DNA from: Velthaea sp965214335 | Lineage (GTDB): Bacteria; Vulcanimicrobiota; Vulcanimicrobiia; Vulcanimicrobiales; Vulcanimicrobiaceae | Assembly (NCBI GenBank): GCA_965214335.1 | Contig: CBDCBO010000008.1 | Coordinates: forward strand, 372,001-436,000 | Direction of reading: 5' to 3' | DNA: 64,000 nucleotides | Part shown: positions 25,071-34,445 of the stretch, piece after piece | Position numbering within the stretch: position 1 is the first letter of the stretch | Layout: each line of letters starts with the position of its first letter | The notes under the pieces: model-generated | Databases searched by the model: none | What the model was told of the DNA's origin: nothing | What the model saw: the letters and a program-made list of their open reading frames with translations, nothing else | Program-made: the position numbers and the translations under genes

Positions 25071-26708
25071 ATGGCAACAACAACCCAACCAACGCTACGC
25101 CGCGCCGTTACTCCGTGGGGATCGTTCTCCTGGGGCTACTCCGACGTCGGCGCCGACATCTTCGTTGGCCTCGGGCTCGTGCTGGGTGCTGCCGGCGGCG
25201 GCTCCAATATCGCGTTTCTGTTCGCCGGCATCGTGTACGTCTGCATCGGCCTTGCGTACACCGAACTCGCCGCAACGTATCCGGTCGCCGGCGGCGGTCA
25301 ATATTTCGTCATGCGGGGCCTGGGCGATATTTTCGGCTTCATCGCCGGCTGGACCGTACTGCTGGACTTCACCATCGACATCACGCTCTTCGCGTGGTCG
25401 TGCGTCGATTATCTCGGGCAACTCATTCCGGTGCTCACGGTCACTCAGCATCCGTGGCTGCACTTCTTGCTCACCTTCGGATTGATCGCCGGATTATGTT
25501 TACTCAACATCGTCGGCGTGCGCGAATCGACGACGCTCAACGGCGTCGTCAGCGCACTCGACGTGGTCAGCGAAACGTCGATCCTCTTCTTCGGCTTTCT
25601 GTTTGCCTTTAGTCCGGATCTGCTCGTTCATGCGATGACGGCTTTTTGGCCGGGCACCGATCATTTGCTGCTGGGTACATCGCTTGCGATCATTTCGTTC
25701 GTCGGACTCGAATCGATCTCACAAGCGGCCCAAGAAACACAGCGGCCGGCGTCGGTCATCCCGCGCACGTCGATCAGCCTGATTCTCACCATCCTCGTCT
25801 ACGCGCTGGCGTATTCGAATCTGGCGCTCGGCATGACGCCGGCGCACCCGGTCCCGCTCGATCCGGCGGGCCACACGCAAACCTTCTTCGCATTTTTAGG
25901 GTCGAGTGAAAATAGCGGCAGCGCGGTTGCCGTTCTGGCCGCGAACGTTCCCTACTTCGGCCGGATCGCCGGATTCTACGTGCCGATTTTAGGCGCGATT
26001 CTGTTGCTCATCTCGAGCAACTCGGGGGTGTTCGGCGCCTCACGCATCGCATACGCGATGAGCAAATCGCGCATTCTGCCGTCTATTTTCGAGCGAGTCA
26101 ATGCGAAGTACCGCACGCCGGCGGTCTCGATTCTCACGTTTTGCGGCCTCGCGTGCGTCGTGCTGATTTTCGCCGCTTTGCCAAGTCTCGATCCGGCCGC
26201 GAAATCGATTTACGTGCGGTTCTTTCGCGGCGAAGCCGGGATCGACGTGCTCGCCGATCTGTATGCCTTCGGCGCGGCGACGAGCTATTCGTTCGTCTTC
26301 ATCGCGCTCATCGCACTGCGGCTCAAAGACCCCTTGAGCCCGCGCAAGTTTACCATCCCATTCAACATACCGATGATGTTCCGCGGCGAACGGGTCAAGT
26401 TTCCAGTCGTCGCCGTGATCGGTTTCTTTGGTATTTTTTCGATCTTGATCTTTACCATGATCACGCATGAGATCGGCCGCGTGGCCGGCCCCGCCTGGCT
26501 ATTTTTCGGCATCATCGGCTACCTCATGTATCGCCGGCGCAAGGGTTTGCCGGTCTGGGGCTCGCGCACGTACGACTGGACGACGCAGCAGATTTCGATC
26601 TTGCGCGATGCGGGTGAACTCGAACTCATGGACGAGCTGGTCGCAAGTATCGCCCAACGGCGCGGCACAACGCCGCCGGTTCCGCCGCAAAGCGTCGGTC
26701 TGCGATGA
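25071..26708 (+). CDS. APC superfamily amino acid permease
   Basis: The 545-residue transporter has 12-14 hydrophobic segments. The first carries GSFSWGYSDVGADIFVGLGLVL, a glycine-rich APC helix 1 pattern, and later LVGLESISQAAQETQRP resembles the conserved consensus amphipathic region. A cytosolic tail of about 70 residues follows (PVWGSRTYDWTTQQISILRD). It imports amino acids or related amines by ion symport; the substrate is not decided. It starts three bases after the kinase, and the next gene overlaps its stop. Confidence 0.9.
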   Translation: MATTTQPTLRRAVTPWGSFSWGYSDVGADIFVGLGLVLGAAGGGSNIAFLFAGIVYVCIGLAYTELAATYPVAGGGQYFVMRGLGDIFGFIAGWTVLLDFTIDITLFAWSCVDYLGQLIPVLTVTQHPWLHFLLTFGLIAGLCLLNIVGVRESTTLNGVVSALDVVSETSILFFGFLFAFSPDLLVHAMTAFWPGTDHLLLGTSLAIISFVGLESISQAAQETQRPASVIPRTSISLILTILVYALAYSNLALGMTPAHPVPLDPAGHTQTFFAFLGSSENSGSAVAVLAANVPYFGRIAGFYVPILGAILLLISSNSGVFGASRIAYAMSKSRILPSIFERVNAKYRTPAVSILTFCGLACVVLIFAALPSLDPAAKSIYVRFFRGEAGIDVLADLYAFGAATSYSFVFIALIALRLKDPLSPRKFTIPFNIPMMFRGERVKFPVVAVIGFFGIFSILIFTMITHEIGRVAGPAWLFFGIIGYLMYRRRKGLPVWGSRTYDWTTQQISILRDAGELELMDELVASIAQRRGTTPPVPPQSVGLR

Positions 26709-26926
26709 AGCGCGGCACGCTCGGATGGTTTCGCTATCGGATGATCAGCGGAATCATCTTCAGTCTGCTCGGGGCCGTCATTGCGACCGAACTCGTCCGG
26801 CGTCCCGGGCCGCCGCAGAGCAAAATCGCGGGCTTCGCATTCGCGCTCGTCGCGATCGCGCTCGGCGTGGTGCGCGTCGTACAATACCTCGCGGCCCGCT
26901 CGGCGCGAACGGCCGGCGACCCGTGA
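26705..26926 (+). CDS. small two-helix membrane protein
   Basis: The 73-residue protein has two hydrophobic stretches (MISGIIFSLLGAVIATELV and IAGFAFALVAIALGVVRVVQYL). It overlaps the permease by ATGA and the UspA gene by GTGA, so it is almost certainly co-translated with them. No family recognised; it may be an accessory subunit of the permease. Confidence 0.75.
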   Translation: MKRGTLGWFRYRMISGIIFSLLGAVIATELVRRPGPPQSKIAGFAFALVAIALGVVRVVQYLAARSARTAGDP

Positions 26927-27540
26927 ACGGCGTCATTAGCGTCCACCCGGTCGGCGCGCTCATCGCGTTGTCGGTCGCCGGCGCAATCGGCGCGACCATC
27001 TACTGGATGCTGCATCCGCCGAGTTCGAACGCCGAAGTGGCCGCCGAACAAGCCGAAGCCGCGCTGCAGGAGATGGTCGGCAGTATCATCGTGGTGTTCG
27101 CTGAAGATATCCGCTCCGAACACATGATGGTTCTCGCAGCGCGCTTGGCACGCCGCGAAAACGCCGAATTGTTGGCCGTGTACATCATCGAAGTTCCGAT
27201 GATCTTACCGGAAAGCGCATCGACGCCCGACGAAGACCGGCTGGCGCTGGGCGTGCTGGCAACGGCCGAAGCGATCGCGCGCAATAATGGGGTACCGATC
27301 CGGAGCGAAATCATTCACGCGCGCCAAATAAGCGCCGCGGTCTTAGAACTGGCCAAGCGAGAAGGAGCACATCTCATCGTCATGGGTTCATACCGCGAAG
27401 GAAAATATACCGGCGCACCGCTCGGACGGGCGATTGAATCGATCGCGACGCACGCGAAATGCGACGTGCTCATCGGCGTTCCGGGCCAACTCGGAACGCT
27501 GCTCAGCGCCGAACCGAACGTTCCGGCGGAACGGCGTTGA
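26923..27540 (+). CDS. membrane-anchored universal stress protein (UspA domain)
   Basis: The 205-residue protein joins an N-terminal membrane helix (GALIALSVAGAIGATIYWML) to a UspA domain (residues 50-200). The domain contains SIIVVFAEDI and the ATP-site pattern IVMGSYREGKYTGAPLGRAIESIATHAKCDVLIG, equivalent to G-2X-G-9X-G(S/T). Fusion to a membrane helix and placement directly after an APC permease suggest nucleotide-dependent control of transport; this is an inference. It starts at GTG 26923. Confidence 0.88.
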   Translation: MNGVISVHPVGALIALSVAGAIGATIYWMLHPPSSNAEVAAEQAEAALQEMVGSIIVVFAEDIRSEHMMVLAARLARRENAELLAVYIIEVPMILPESASTPDEDRLALGVLATAEAIARNNGVPIRSEIIHARQISAAVLELAKREGAHLIVMGSYREGKYTGAPLGRAIESIATHAKCDVLIGVPGQLGTLLSAEPNVPAERR

Positions 27541-28196
27541 TCGGCACGAGGGCGCTCGCCGGCGCGCTGCTGTTCGCCCTGGCGGCGAGTGCACCGGCAA
27601 CCGCGCTCGACGAGCCGGAAGCGTTGGGCGCCGCGAGCGCCGCCTTCGCCAAGATCGACGATTACCGCATGACGATCGCGGTGCACGAAACGGATGGCAG
27701 CCGGGTCGAGGAACGCACGTATCGGGTGCTGTTCAAAAAGCCGACGATGGAACGCATCGACGTGGTCGCCGGTCCCGGCCGGGGGGGCGGCATCGTGTGG
27801 CTCGGCGGCGACAAAGTCAAGGGCCACCGCGGCGGCATCTTGAGCGGCATTCGGCTGGTTTTCGACATCCACAATAGCCAGGTGACGACCTTGCGCGGCG
27901 ACTCGGTCGATACGGCCACGATCCCGTCGATGCTCGCCGATTTCACGAATATCAAAGGCACGATCTCCGCGGCGTCCGGACCGTCGATCAACGGTGCGGC
28001 ATCGGTCGCCCTGACCCTCGACGTGGCCACCCCCGCTACCAACCACGGGTTGACCCGCGAAATCCTGTATCTCTCGAACGTCACCCACTTGCCGGTTCGG
28101 CGCGAACGCTTCGCGGGCCCGGATCTGGTGAAGAGCGAGAACGTCACCGACATGCAAACCGACGTCGGGCTTACCGGCGCCGACTTTCCGTGGTAA
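27537..28196 (+). CDS. secreted LolA-like/outer-membrane-lipoprotein-sorting-like protein
   Basis: The 219-residue protein has an N-terminal signal (RALAGALLFALAASAPATA) and a half-barrel-like domain with DDYRMTIAVHETDGSRVEER, FKKPTMERIDVVAGPGRGG and HLPVRRERF. The pattern resembles the LolA/LolB-like fold used for lipid or lipoprotein binding; assignment is tentative. TTG 27537 overlaps the UspA stop. It is the penultimate gene of the run. Confidence 0.65.
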   Translation: MIGTRALAGALLFALAASAPATALDEPEALGAASAAFAKIDDYRMTIAVHETDGSRVEERTYRVLFKKPTMERIDVVAGPGRGGGIVWLGGDKVKGHRGGILSGIRLVFDIHNSQVTTLRGDSVDTATIPSMLADFTNIKGTISAASGPSINGAASVALTLDVATPATNHGLTREILYLSNVTHLPVRRERFAGPDLVKSENVTDMQTDVGLTGADFPW

Positions 28197-28212
28197 CTGC
28201 CGCGCCCGCAGC

Positions 28213-29547
28213 ATGAACCTCGACCACCGCGACGTGGGACGCACGCTCGCGCAGTTAGCGGTGCCGACGTTCGCGGCGATCGTCGGCGATCAGTTGCTGG
28301 GAATCGCCGACACGATCGTCGTCGGAACCCTCGGTCCGGCCGCATTGGCCGCGATAACCGGCGCCACGGCGATCTTCGTCGTCCTCGCGTTCGCGGTATA
28401 TGGACTCACCCAAGGCGCCGGCATTCTCGGCGCACAGGCGATCGGGGCTGCGGAGTACGATCGGTTCGGCAGCATCGCGCGGGCATCGTTGCTCGTGCCG
28501 GTCGCACTTGGGGTCGCGACGAGCTTGGCGGCCGTGTGGTTCGCGGCCCCCGCGATCCGGCTGCTGATCGGACCGCTGCCGACGGTACACGCCGGCGCGA
28601 TGTACCTGACGCTACGCTGCTTCGCGCTCGTACCGGTCATCGTTTCCGGCGTCGCGTATACCATTTTCGGCGCAGCCGGCGACACGCGGTTCGGTTTCAA
28701 CGTCCTCGTCGTCATCAACGCGATTCATTTGCCGCTGCTCGGCGTCCTCGCGCTCGGCTGGGGCACCCATCACCCGTTCGGCATCGTCGGCGCCGGCACA
28801 TCATCGTTGTGCGCGGAGGTGGGTGGCGCGCTGTATGCCGTCTACGCCGTGTGGCGACGGCCGGCGTACCGCATTTTCGCGACATGGTCGATCGATGTAC
28901 GGCTGGCGATTCGAATCTTCTGGCTCAGTCTGCCCGAGGCGGTCTACCTCGTCTTCGTCGTCGCCCCAGAGATCGCGATCGTTGCCATTCTGGCTCCGCT
29001 GGGCGCGGAGACGGTCGCGGCATTCCGCGTGCTGACGCTCGTATCGGACATCACGTGGGCCGTTCCGGGCAGTTTGGGCAGCGCGGCGCAGACGGTCATC
29101 GGGCAACGCTTCGGCGCCGCCGATAGCGCAGGTGCGCGGCGCTTCGAGCGTCGGGCGGTGCGTTACGGTATCGGCTTATCGACTGGGAGTGGGCTCTTGG
29201 TCGCGTGCGTTGCGTGGCCGATAAGCTTCGCCTGCACGCTCGACGCTCGGCTAGCCTCGCTCGCGGCCGCGCCGCTGGCGCTGCACATGCTGACCTTACC
29301 GCTCAAAGGCTACGCGATGCTCGGCATCGCGCGTGTTCGCGCAGCGGGTGACACCCGCTTCTCGATGCTCGTCGGCGCCCTCGCGAGCGCCGTCGATATT
29401 CCGGGAACCTGGTTCGCGGTCCACGTTTTACATGCCGGGCTGTTCGCCGTGCCGTTAGCATGGATCGTCGCTTGGCTCGTATGGTGCGGGGCGACGGCGC
29501 TGCGCTTACGCCGCTTCGATTGGGACGGGGGCCGCATCATTGCTTGA
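28213..29547 (+). CDS. MATE family efflux transporter
   Basis: The 444-residue multidrug and toxin extrusion protein has 12 predicted helices in two similar halves: LAVPTFAAIVGDQLLGIADTIVVG at the start of half one and WLSLPEAVYLVFVVAPEIAIVAIL in half two, each followed by the helix that in MATE proteins contains the cation site. It uses a Na+ or H+ gradient to expel toxic organic compounds. It is the last gene of the run beginning at trmD. Confidence 0.93.
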   Translation: MNLDHRDVGRTLAQLAVPTFAAIVGDQLLGIADTIVVGTLGPAALAAITGATAIFVVLAFAVYGLTQGAGILGAQAIGAAEYDRFGSIARASLLVPVALGVATSLAAVWFAAPAIRLLIGPLPTVHAGAMYLTLRCFALVPVIVSGVAYTIFGAAGDTRFGFNVLVVINAIHLPLLGVLALGWGTHHPFGIVGAGTSSLCAEVGGALYAVYAVWRRPAYRIFATWSIDVRLAIRIFWLSLPEAVYLVFVVAPEIAIVAILAPLGAETVAAFRVLTLVSDITWAVPGSLGSAAQTVIGQRFGAADSAGARRFERRAVRYGIGLSTGSGLLVACVAWPISFACTLDARLASLAAAPLALHMLTLPLKGYAMLGIARVRAAGDTRFSMLVGALASAVDIPGTWFAVHVLHAGLFAVPLAWIVAWLVWCGATALRLRRFDWDGGRIIA

Positions 29548-30062
29548 GCCGCCTCCGTTCTACTTGCGAATCACTCGCAACTTGCGCTGGGCACCGATGG
29601 TCGCCCAACCCAACGACACCGGCGGTTCATGGTTCAGCTTACTTAGGAGTTCAATGAGCCGTAAACAAGGCAGCTGCGCGGATCATGCCGGCGACCGAAA
29701 GAAGTAAGGCCCAGCTTACCATGCCCCTGCCGGACAAGGAAAACTTTCCGGCAGCCGACCGAAGCACACGCCGGCGCGTCCGTGCCGGGCGCACGGGTCG
29801 CCGCAACCGGAACACGTATCCTGCGGCGGCTCGCATCCGGCCGGTAACGCGTCGCAGCGCTCGCTGAATTTGTAGCCGCTCGCCGGAGCGGCGCACGCAC
29901 GCGCCGCGTTATCCACAGCTCAAAGGCTTTTAGCTGTGCGCAGTGTGGACAGGGATTTACCCGAGCTCCACGCTTTGCCGGCCCGGATAGAGCGAATGCC
30001 GGCCGCTGCCGCGCGGTCCGGGTTGTCGCAGGTCCGCGCCGCCGGCGCCCGGACGGCCGGCC
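29548..30062. other. convergent intergenic region with two DnaA-box-like sites
   Basis: 515 bases between the convergent MATE and ABC permease genes. It holds a hairpin TTGCGA/TCGCAA (29564-29580), an exact TTATCCACA (29909-29917), an inverted TGTGGACA (29944-29951) and, between them, the inverted repeat CACAGCT (29914-29920)/AGCTGTG (29932-29938). No AT-rich unwinding stretch accompanies them. A Cys-rich 66-codon frame on the minus strand (29716-29916) lacks a ribosome site and is not called. Confidence 0.4.
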
Positions 30063-31097
30063 TCAGGCCGCCGAAGACGCGACCTGCGTCGAGCGTAATC
30101 GCTGCGCGTAGACATTGATGATCAACGCGGCGAGCAGAATGATTCCCCGGATGAGGACCTTGAGAAAGCTGTCGATCGAGATATGATCGAGCCCATTATT
30201 GAGTACACCGAGCACGAATAAACCGACGATCGTGTTGCCGATCGAACCTTGTCCGCCGAACAAGCTCGTCCCGCCGACCACGACTGCGGAGATCGAATCC
30301 AACAGGTAATTGTCGAACTCATTCTGTTGGCCACTGCCCAGATGAGCGACGCCGAGCATTCCGGCCAAACCGGAGCAGACGGCCGAAATGATCATCACCG
30401 AGCCGACGATGCGCTTCACATTCACGCCGGAATACTCGGCCGCCTCACGGTTACCGCCGACCATGTAGACGTACCGGCCGAAGCGCGTGTAGGTGAGCAC
30501 CAAGTGGCCCACGAGCAGCGTGAGCGCAGCGCAAATCACGATCCACGGCACCGGACCTAAACTTCCGTTGCCCAACGTAGCGACAATCGGCGGAACGTTG
30601 TACGCGATCTGCCCGCGCACGAGCAACGCCGTGATGCCGTTGCCGATCTGCAACATCGCCAGCGTCATGATGAACGACGGAATACCAATGCGCGTCACGC
30701 CGAACGCATTGACGGCGCCCAAAACGAAACACGCGACAATGGAAAGCACGATCGCCGCGAGTGCCGGCAGCGGTTTATTAGCGATATTCGTGCTTGCGTC
30801 TTGCAAGGTGAAAAACGCCAGCACGACACCCGTGGTATTCGCGATACTGGCGACCGAGAGATCGATTTCGGCGCACAAGATGACGAATGTCAGGCCGACG
30901 GCGATGATGCCCGTGACCGAGATTTGGGTCAAAATGTTGCCCAGATTATCGAACGTCGCGAACGACGGACTCGAGAACGAAAAAAACACGACGAGAAATA
31001 GTAAGGTCGCGAACGGTGCGATATTGCGCAATCGGCCGCGCACCCAATCGGCGGCGCCGCTACGCGCGGGCGGTTTGACGGCGTCGGCGGCGCTCAT
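30063..31097 (-). CDS. ribose-type sugar ABC transporter permease
   Basis: The 344-residue RbsC-like permease has about eight to ten membrane segments. It carries VTGIIAVGLTFVILCAEIDLSV, a strong family signature (GxTxVILxGGIDLSVG in RbsC), YMVGGNREAAEYSGVNV and GTSLFGGQGSIGNTIVGLFVLGVLNNG. It is the last gene of the operon binding protein-ATPase-permease, 13 bases after the ATPase stop. Confidence 0.94.
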   Translation of the reverse strand: MSAADAVKPPARSGAADWVRGRLRNIAPFATLLFLVVFFSFSSPSFATFDNLGNILTQISVTGIIAVGLTFVILCAEIDLSVASIANTTGVVLAFFTLQDASTNIANKPLPALAAIVLSIVACFVLGAVNAFGVTRIGIPSFIMTLAMLQIGNGITALLVRGQIAYNVPPIVATLGNGSLGPVPWIVICAALTLLVGHLVLTYTRFGRYVYMVGGNREAAEYSGVNVKRIVGSVMIISAVCSGLAGMLGVAHLGSGQQNEFDNYLLDSISAVVVGGTSLFGGQGSIGNTIVGLFVLGVLNNGLDHISIDSFLKVLIRGIILLAALIINVYAQRLRSTQVASSAA

Positions 31098-31110
31098 TGC
31101 CGGACTGCTC

Positions 31111-32615
31111 TTACGCCGCCGCCAGCAGGCGGTCTTTGCTTACCGCTTCATGGGCAAATTCGCGCACGACGGAGCCTTTCTTCATGACCACGATCCGGTC
31201 GGCTAAGGAGAGCACGGTTTCGGGTTCGGTCGACACGACGATGATCCCAATGCCGGCGTCGCGCAAGCCGCGTACGATTTTTACCACATCGTCTTTTGCG
31301 CCGACGTCCATGCCGCGTGTTGGCTCGCACAGAACCAGCACTTTGGGCAAATAGGCAAGCCAGCGTGCGAGCGCGACTTTCTGCTGGTTACCGCCCGATA
31401 GCGAACCCAGCGCGAGGTCGACCCGCGGTGGCCGAATGTGGAGTTGGGTAACGTGTTCTTGCGCGACTCGGCGTTCGGCGCCGGGCCGCACGAAATTGCC
31501 GACAGCCGTTCCAAAATACTGATCGAGATATTCTTGAACACCGGTTCGAGTGCGAATAACATGCTGCGCCGGCTTTCCGGCACCAGCGCTATTCCGGCAC
31601 GTTTCGCCGCCGCCGTGTTACGCGGCCGTAACGGCTTGCCCTCGATGCGTAGCGAGCCCGTATCGGGAACGATCTTGCCGAACAGCGCGCGCGCGAATTC
31701 GAGCTGACCCGATCCCATGAAGCCGTAGATGCCCAGCACCTCGCCGGCGTGGACATTAAGCGAGACGTTTTGGAACGCCCCGAGTTTGCTCAGCGCATCG
31801 GACTCCAATACGACGCGGGCGCTGCTGCGCGGTTCGAGCATCCGATCGTTGAGATAACTTTCTTCAAGCTCCTCGTGACCGCTGCCGATCATGCGCTCGA
31901 TGATCCACAACTTGTCGACCGCGTTCGATGCCGTCGTCGCGATTTTACGACCGTTGCGAAACACCGTGACGCTATCGCAGATAGCCAACACGTCGTCGAG
32001 AAAGTGCGAGATGAAGATGATGCTCTTGCCCGCCGCCCGCAGCCGGCGCAACGTCTCGAAAAGCCGTTCGATCTCGGGCGGCGATAGCGCCGATGTCGGT
32101 TCGTCCAGAATCAAAATCTCGGCGCCGGAAAAAAGCACCCGGCCAAGCTCGATGAGTTGCTGAACGCCCAGCGGCAAGCTGCCCATCGTCGCACGTACAT
32201 CGACGTCGATGCCGAGCCGCGCAAGCTGTTCGCGCGCTTCGCGAAACATCAGCGCCCAATCCACCAACCCCAACCGGTTCACGGGTTGAACGCCCAAAAA
32301 GACGTTTTCAGCAACGCTCAATTCCGAAACGACGCTGAGCTCTTGATGCACCATGCCGATCCCGGCGGCCAGCGCATCGGCGGCTGACCGAAAAACAACG
32401 TCGCGGCCGTTGACCCGCATCGTACCGTCGTGCTCGGCATGCACGCCCGCGATGATTTTCATGAGCGTGCTCTTGCCCGCGCCGTTTTCGCCGACGAGGC
32501 CATGAATTTCGCCCGAGCGCAGGGTGAAGTCGACATCGCGCAACGCCATAACGCCACCGAACGTCTTGCCGATGCCGGTCATTTCGAGCACGTTCGGTGG
32601 CGCTTGCGGTATCAC
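31111..32615 (-). CDS. ribose-type sugar ABC transporter ATP-binding protein (one frameshift)
   Basis: This RbsA/MglA-like protein has two nucleotide-binding domains. NBD1 shows VGENGAGKSTLMKIIAG (Walker A), VHQELSVV (Q-loop) and ILILDEPTSAL (Walker B); NBD2 shows FMGSGQLEFAR and LSGGNQQKVALARW with CEPTRGMD. The reading frame breaks near 31497: the first frame reads ERLSAIS and a second continues FVRPGAERRV. The gene length is one base short of a whole number of codons, and one extra T in the ATTT at that point restores ERLSAIFVRPGAERR (501 residues). It starts at GTG 32615 with GGAG upstream. Confidence 0.9.
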
Positions 32616-32641
32616 GCGATTTCTTCTCCGGCTGACGGCTC

Positions 32642-33664
32642 CTAGATGAGGAAGTTCTGTTCCATCCACGCCATGCCGGGGGCGTTGGCTTTGGTTACGA
32701 CCGGCCCGTCGGTAATGACGTGTTTGGGAATGCCGCCCGGTCCCGTCTTTTGGCCGTTCATGACCGCCGCTACACCGGCGACGATCGCCCCGCCGTGAAT
32801 CCGGCATGACGGATTGCGCACCGTGGCGTGCATCCGGCCGGCCGAGACGGCGGCTAACGCCGGCGGCATCGCATCGCAGCCGCCGACGAGGATCGCGGTC
32901 TTGCCGTGGCTCTTCATAACGTTGAGCGCTGCGAGCGCCATATCGTCGTTATGGAAGTACGCCGCATCGATCTTCGGATATTTTGTGAGCAGCGTTTCCC
33001 AGATCCGCGCCGTCTTGGTAACGTCCCAGTCGCCGGGCGTCGTGTCGAGCACTTTGACATTCGGGTATTTCGCCACGATCGACTGAAAACCGCGGGCCCG
33101 GCCCTGCGCGCCGGTGTGGCCGAGCGCGCCTTGCGTCATCGTGATCGTACCTTTGCCGCCGATCGCATCGATGAGCGCCTGGGTGACCGCGGCGCCCATG
33201 AATTCGTTATCCGGTGCGAGGAAGCTGTGAACTTGAATCGAGTCGAGCGGCGCGATGAGCGTATCCATATCGATCACCGGCGTACCGGCCGCGATCATCT
33301 TGTTCACCGGCGCGGTCAGCGTACCGATGCCGAACGCTTGGATGGCGACGAAATCCCACTTCTGCGAAGCCATATTGTCGATGGCCGTGCGCTGGCTCGT
33401 CGCGCTGAGTTGGCCGTCGAACCAGGTGACCTCGACATTATAGAGTTTGCCCCACGCCTCGGCGGCCTGTTTCCCTTGAGCGCACCACGTCGCCTGAAGT
33501 CCGGCGTTGGAAAACGCCGCTTTCAGCGGCTTTGACGAGCGAGTCGTGACCGACATCATGTCGGCCGCCTCGGCTGGATTGACGCCCAGCCCGCCCAAAA
33601 ACGCGGCTGCGCCCGCGCTGGAAGCCGTGACGGTGCGGATGAAGTCGCGTCGTGAATTGAACAT
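32642..33664 (-). CDS. ribose-type sugar ABC transporter substrate-binding protein (Tat-exported)
   Basis: The 340-residue periplasmic-binding protein begins with a twin-arginine signal (RRDFIRTV followed by a hydrophobic segment to about residue 33). The mature part has the type 1 fold: LKAAFSNAGLQATW, WDFVAIQAFG, VIDMDTLI, FLAPDNEFMGAAVTQAL, DAAYFHNDDMALAA. Sugar specificity cannot be told. It starts with ATG preceded by AAGGGG. It is the first gene of the transporter operon and a likely client of the TatA at 18045. Confidence 0.94.
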   Translation of the reverse strand: MFNSRRDFIRTVTASSAGAAAFLGGLGVNPAEAADMMSVTTRSSKPLKAAFSNAGLQATWCAQGKQAAEAWGKLYNVEVTWFDGQLSATSQRTAIDNMASQKWDFVAIQAFGIGTLTAPVNKMIAAGTPVIDMDTLIAPLDSIQVHSFLAPDNEFMGAAVTQALIDAIGGKGTITMTQGALGHTGAQGRARGFQSIVAKYPNVKVLDTTPGDWDVTKTARIWETLLTKYPKIDAAYFHNDDMALAALNVMKSHGKTAILVGGCDAMPPALAAVSAGRMHATVRNPSCRIHGGAIVAGVAAVMNGQKTGPGGIPKHVITDGPVVTKANAPGMAWMEQNFLI

Positions 33665-33803
33665 GCAATCCCCTTAAAACGGAGCGGGTGGAGCGGGCAA
33701 CGGGGCTGGTACGCTACCAGTCGGAATCTTCTTGCCTGATCGGCGGACTTGGGTAAAGCTTTTCACCAGGCAAACAGAATCCTGCGCTTGCTGCGGGGAA
33801 CCT

Positions 33804-33820
33804 ATTAAAAAGCGCTTCCC
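33804..33820 (-). promoter_or_regulatory. candidate LacI-family operator upstream of the sugar ABC operon
   Basis: An AAGCGCTT palindrome (33810-33817) in a GGGAAGCGCTTTTTAAT context (minus strand) resembles the CG-centred operators of LacI/CcpA regulators. It lies about 145 bases before the binding-protein gene. A second palindrome AAAGCTTT is at 33755-33762. No regulator gene of this family is in the window. Confidence 0.3.
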
Positions 33821-34445
33821 TGGTGGAATCAACACGACTTTCCCGCCCGACTGCCGGCCAAATAGCCTCACAATTGCGCTTCACTGCGGCATTCTCAACC
33901 GACGCTATGGCACACGCTTGCGGGCCTGAAAAAGTCTCGGGCCGCTGCCATGTTGAATTGGAACGAACTGCGACATCCGGCTACGTCGCGGGCAATGCTG
34001 AACGCAGCGGTATCGCGTTGCGCTTACCGCGATGCGCAACACATACGCCGAAAGCAACGCTGAGCGCCGGCGTCAAATCGTATCGCAGACTCTAACCAGT
34101 ACTATTGTAATGAAGATAATCTTCAAACGCTGCGCGTTTGGCACGTGTTGCCGTGCACTTGCGCAATGCGCGTCAGGATATAGAACGCCGCGCCGCCGAA
34201 GATGCGTTGCTGCGCGGCGCGCCGCTACACGGGACGAACGACTCGCCTCGACATTAGGGCCGTTGTGCCTCACCACCTAACGTCCCAGGCATCTTCCGCC
34301 CGATCGCAATCGTAATTACAATTGCAAAACGCGTCGCGCTGCAACTTATGCCGCGCGTTCAAATTAGTGTGCGTAACGCCACGTTCGTCGGTTCGCGCTG
34401 CATCGTTGCCGCGTCGAGCCGCATCTTGTGATTGCATCGCGACGT
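33821..34445. other. intergenic region without recognised genes
   Basis: About 620 bases between the divergent sugar transporter and GMC oxidoreductase genes, lower in GC than the neighbours. A hairpin GAAGATAATCTTC lies near 34113 and an A/T-rich stretch with AATTACAATTG near 34313. Neither strand contains a frame with a credible start and composition. Confidence 0.5.

Noticed and set aside
29716..29916. Cys-rich 66-codon minus-strand frame
   Set aside because: Eight Cys are suggestive, but there is no ribosome site, the start is GTG within a DnaA-like box, and no CxxC pairing pattern of a known family is seen.
33732..33929. short plus-strand frame with CACCGEPIKK
   Set aside because: Overlaps the promoter region of the sugar operon and has no ribosome site or homology.
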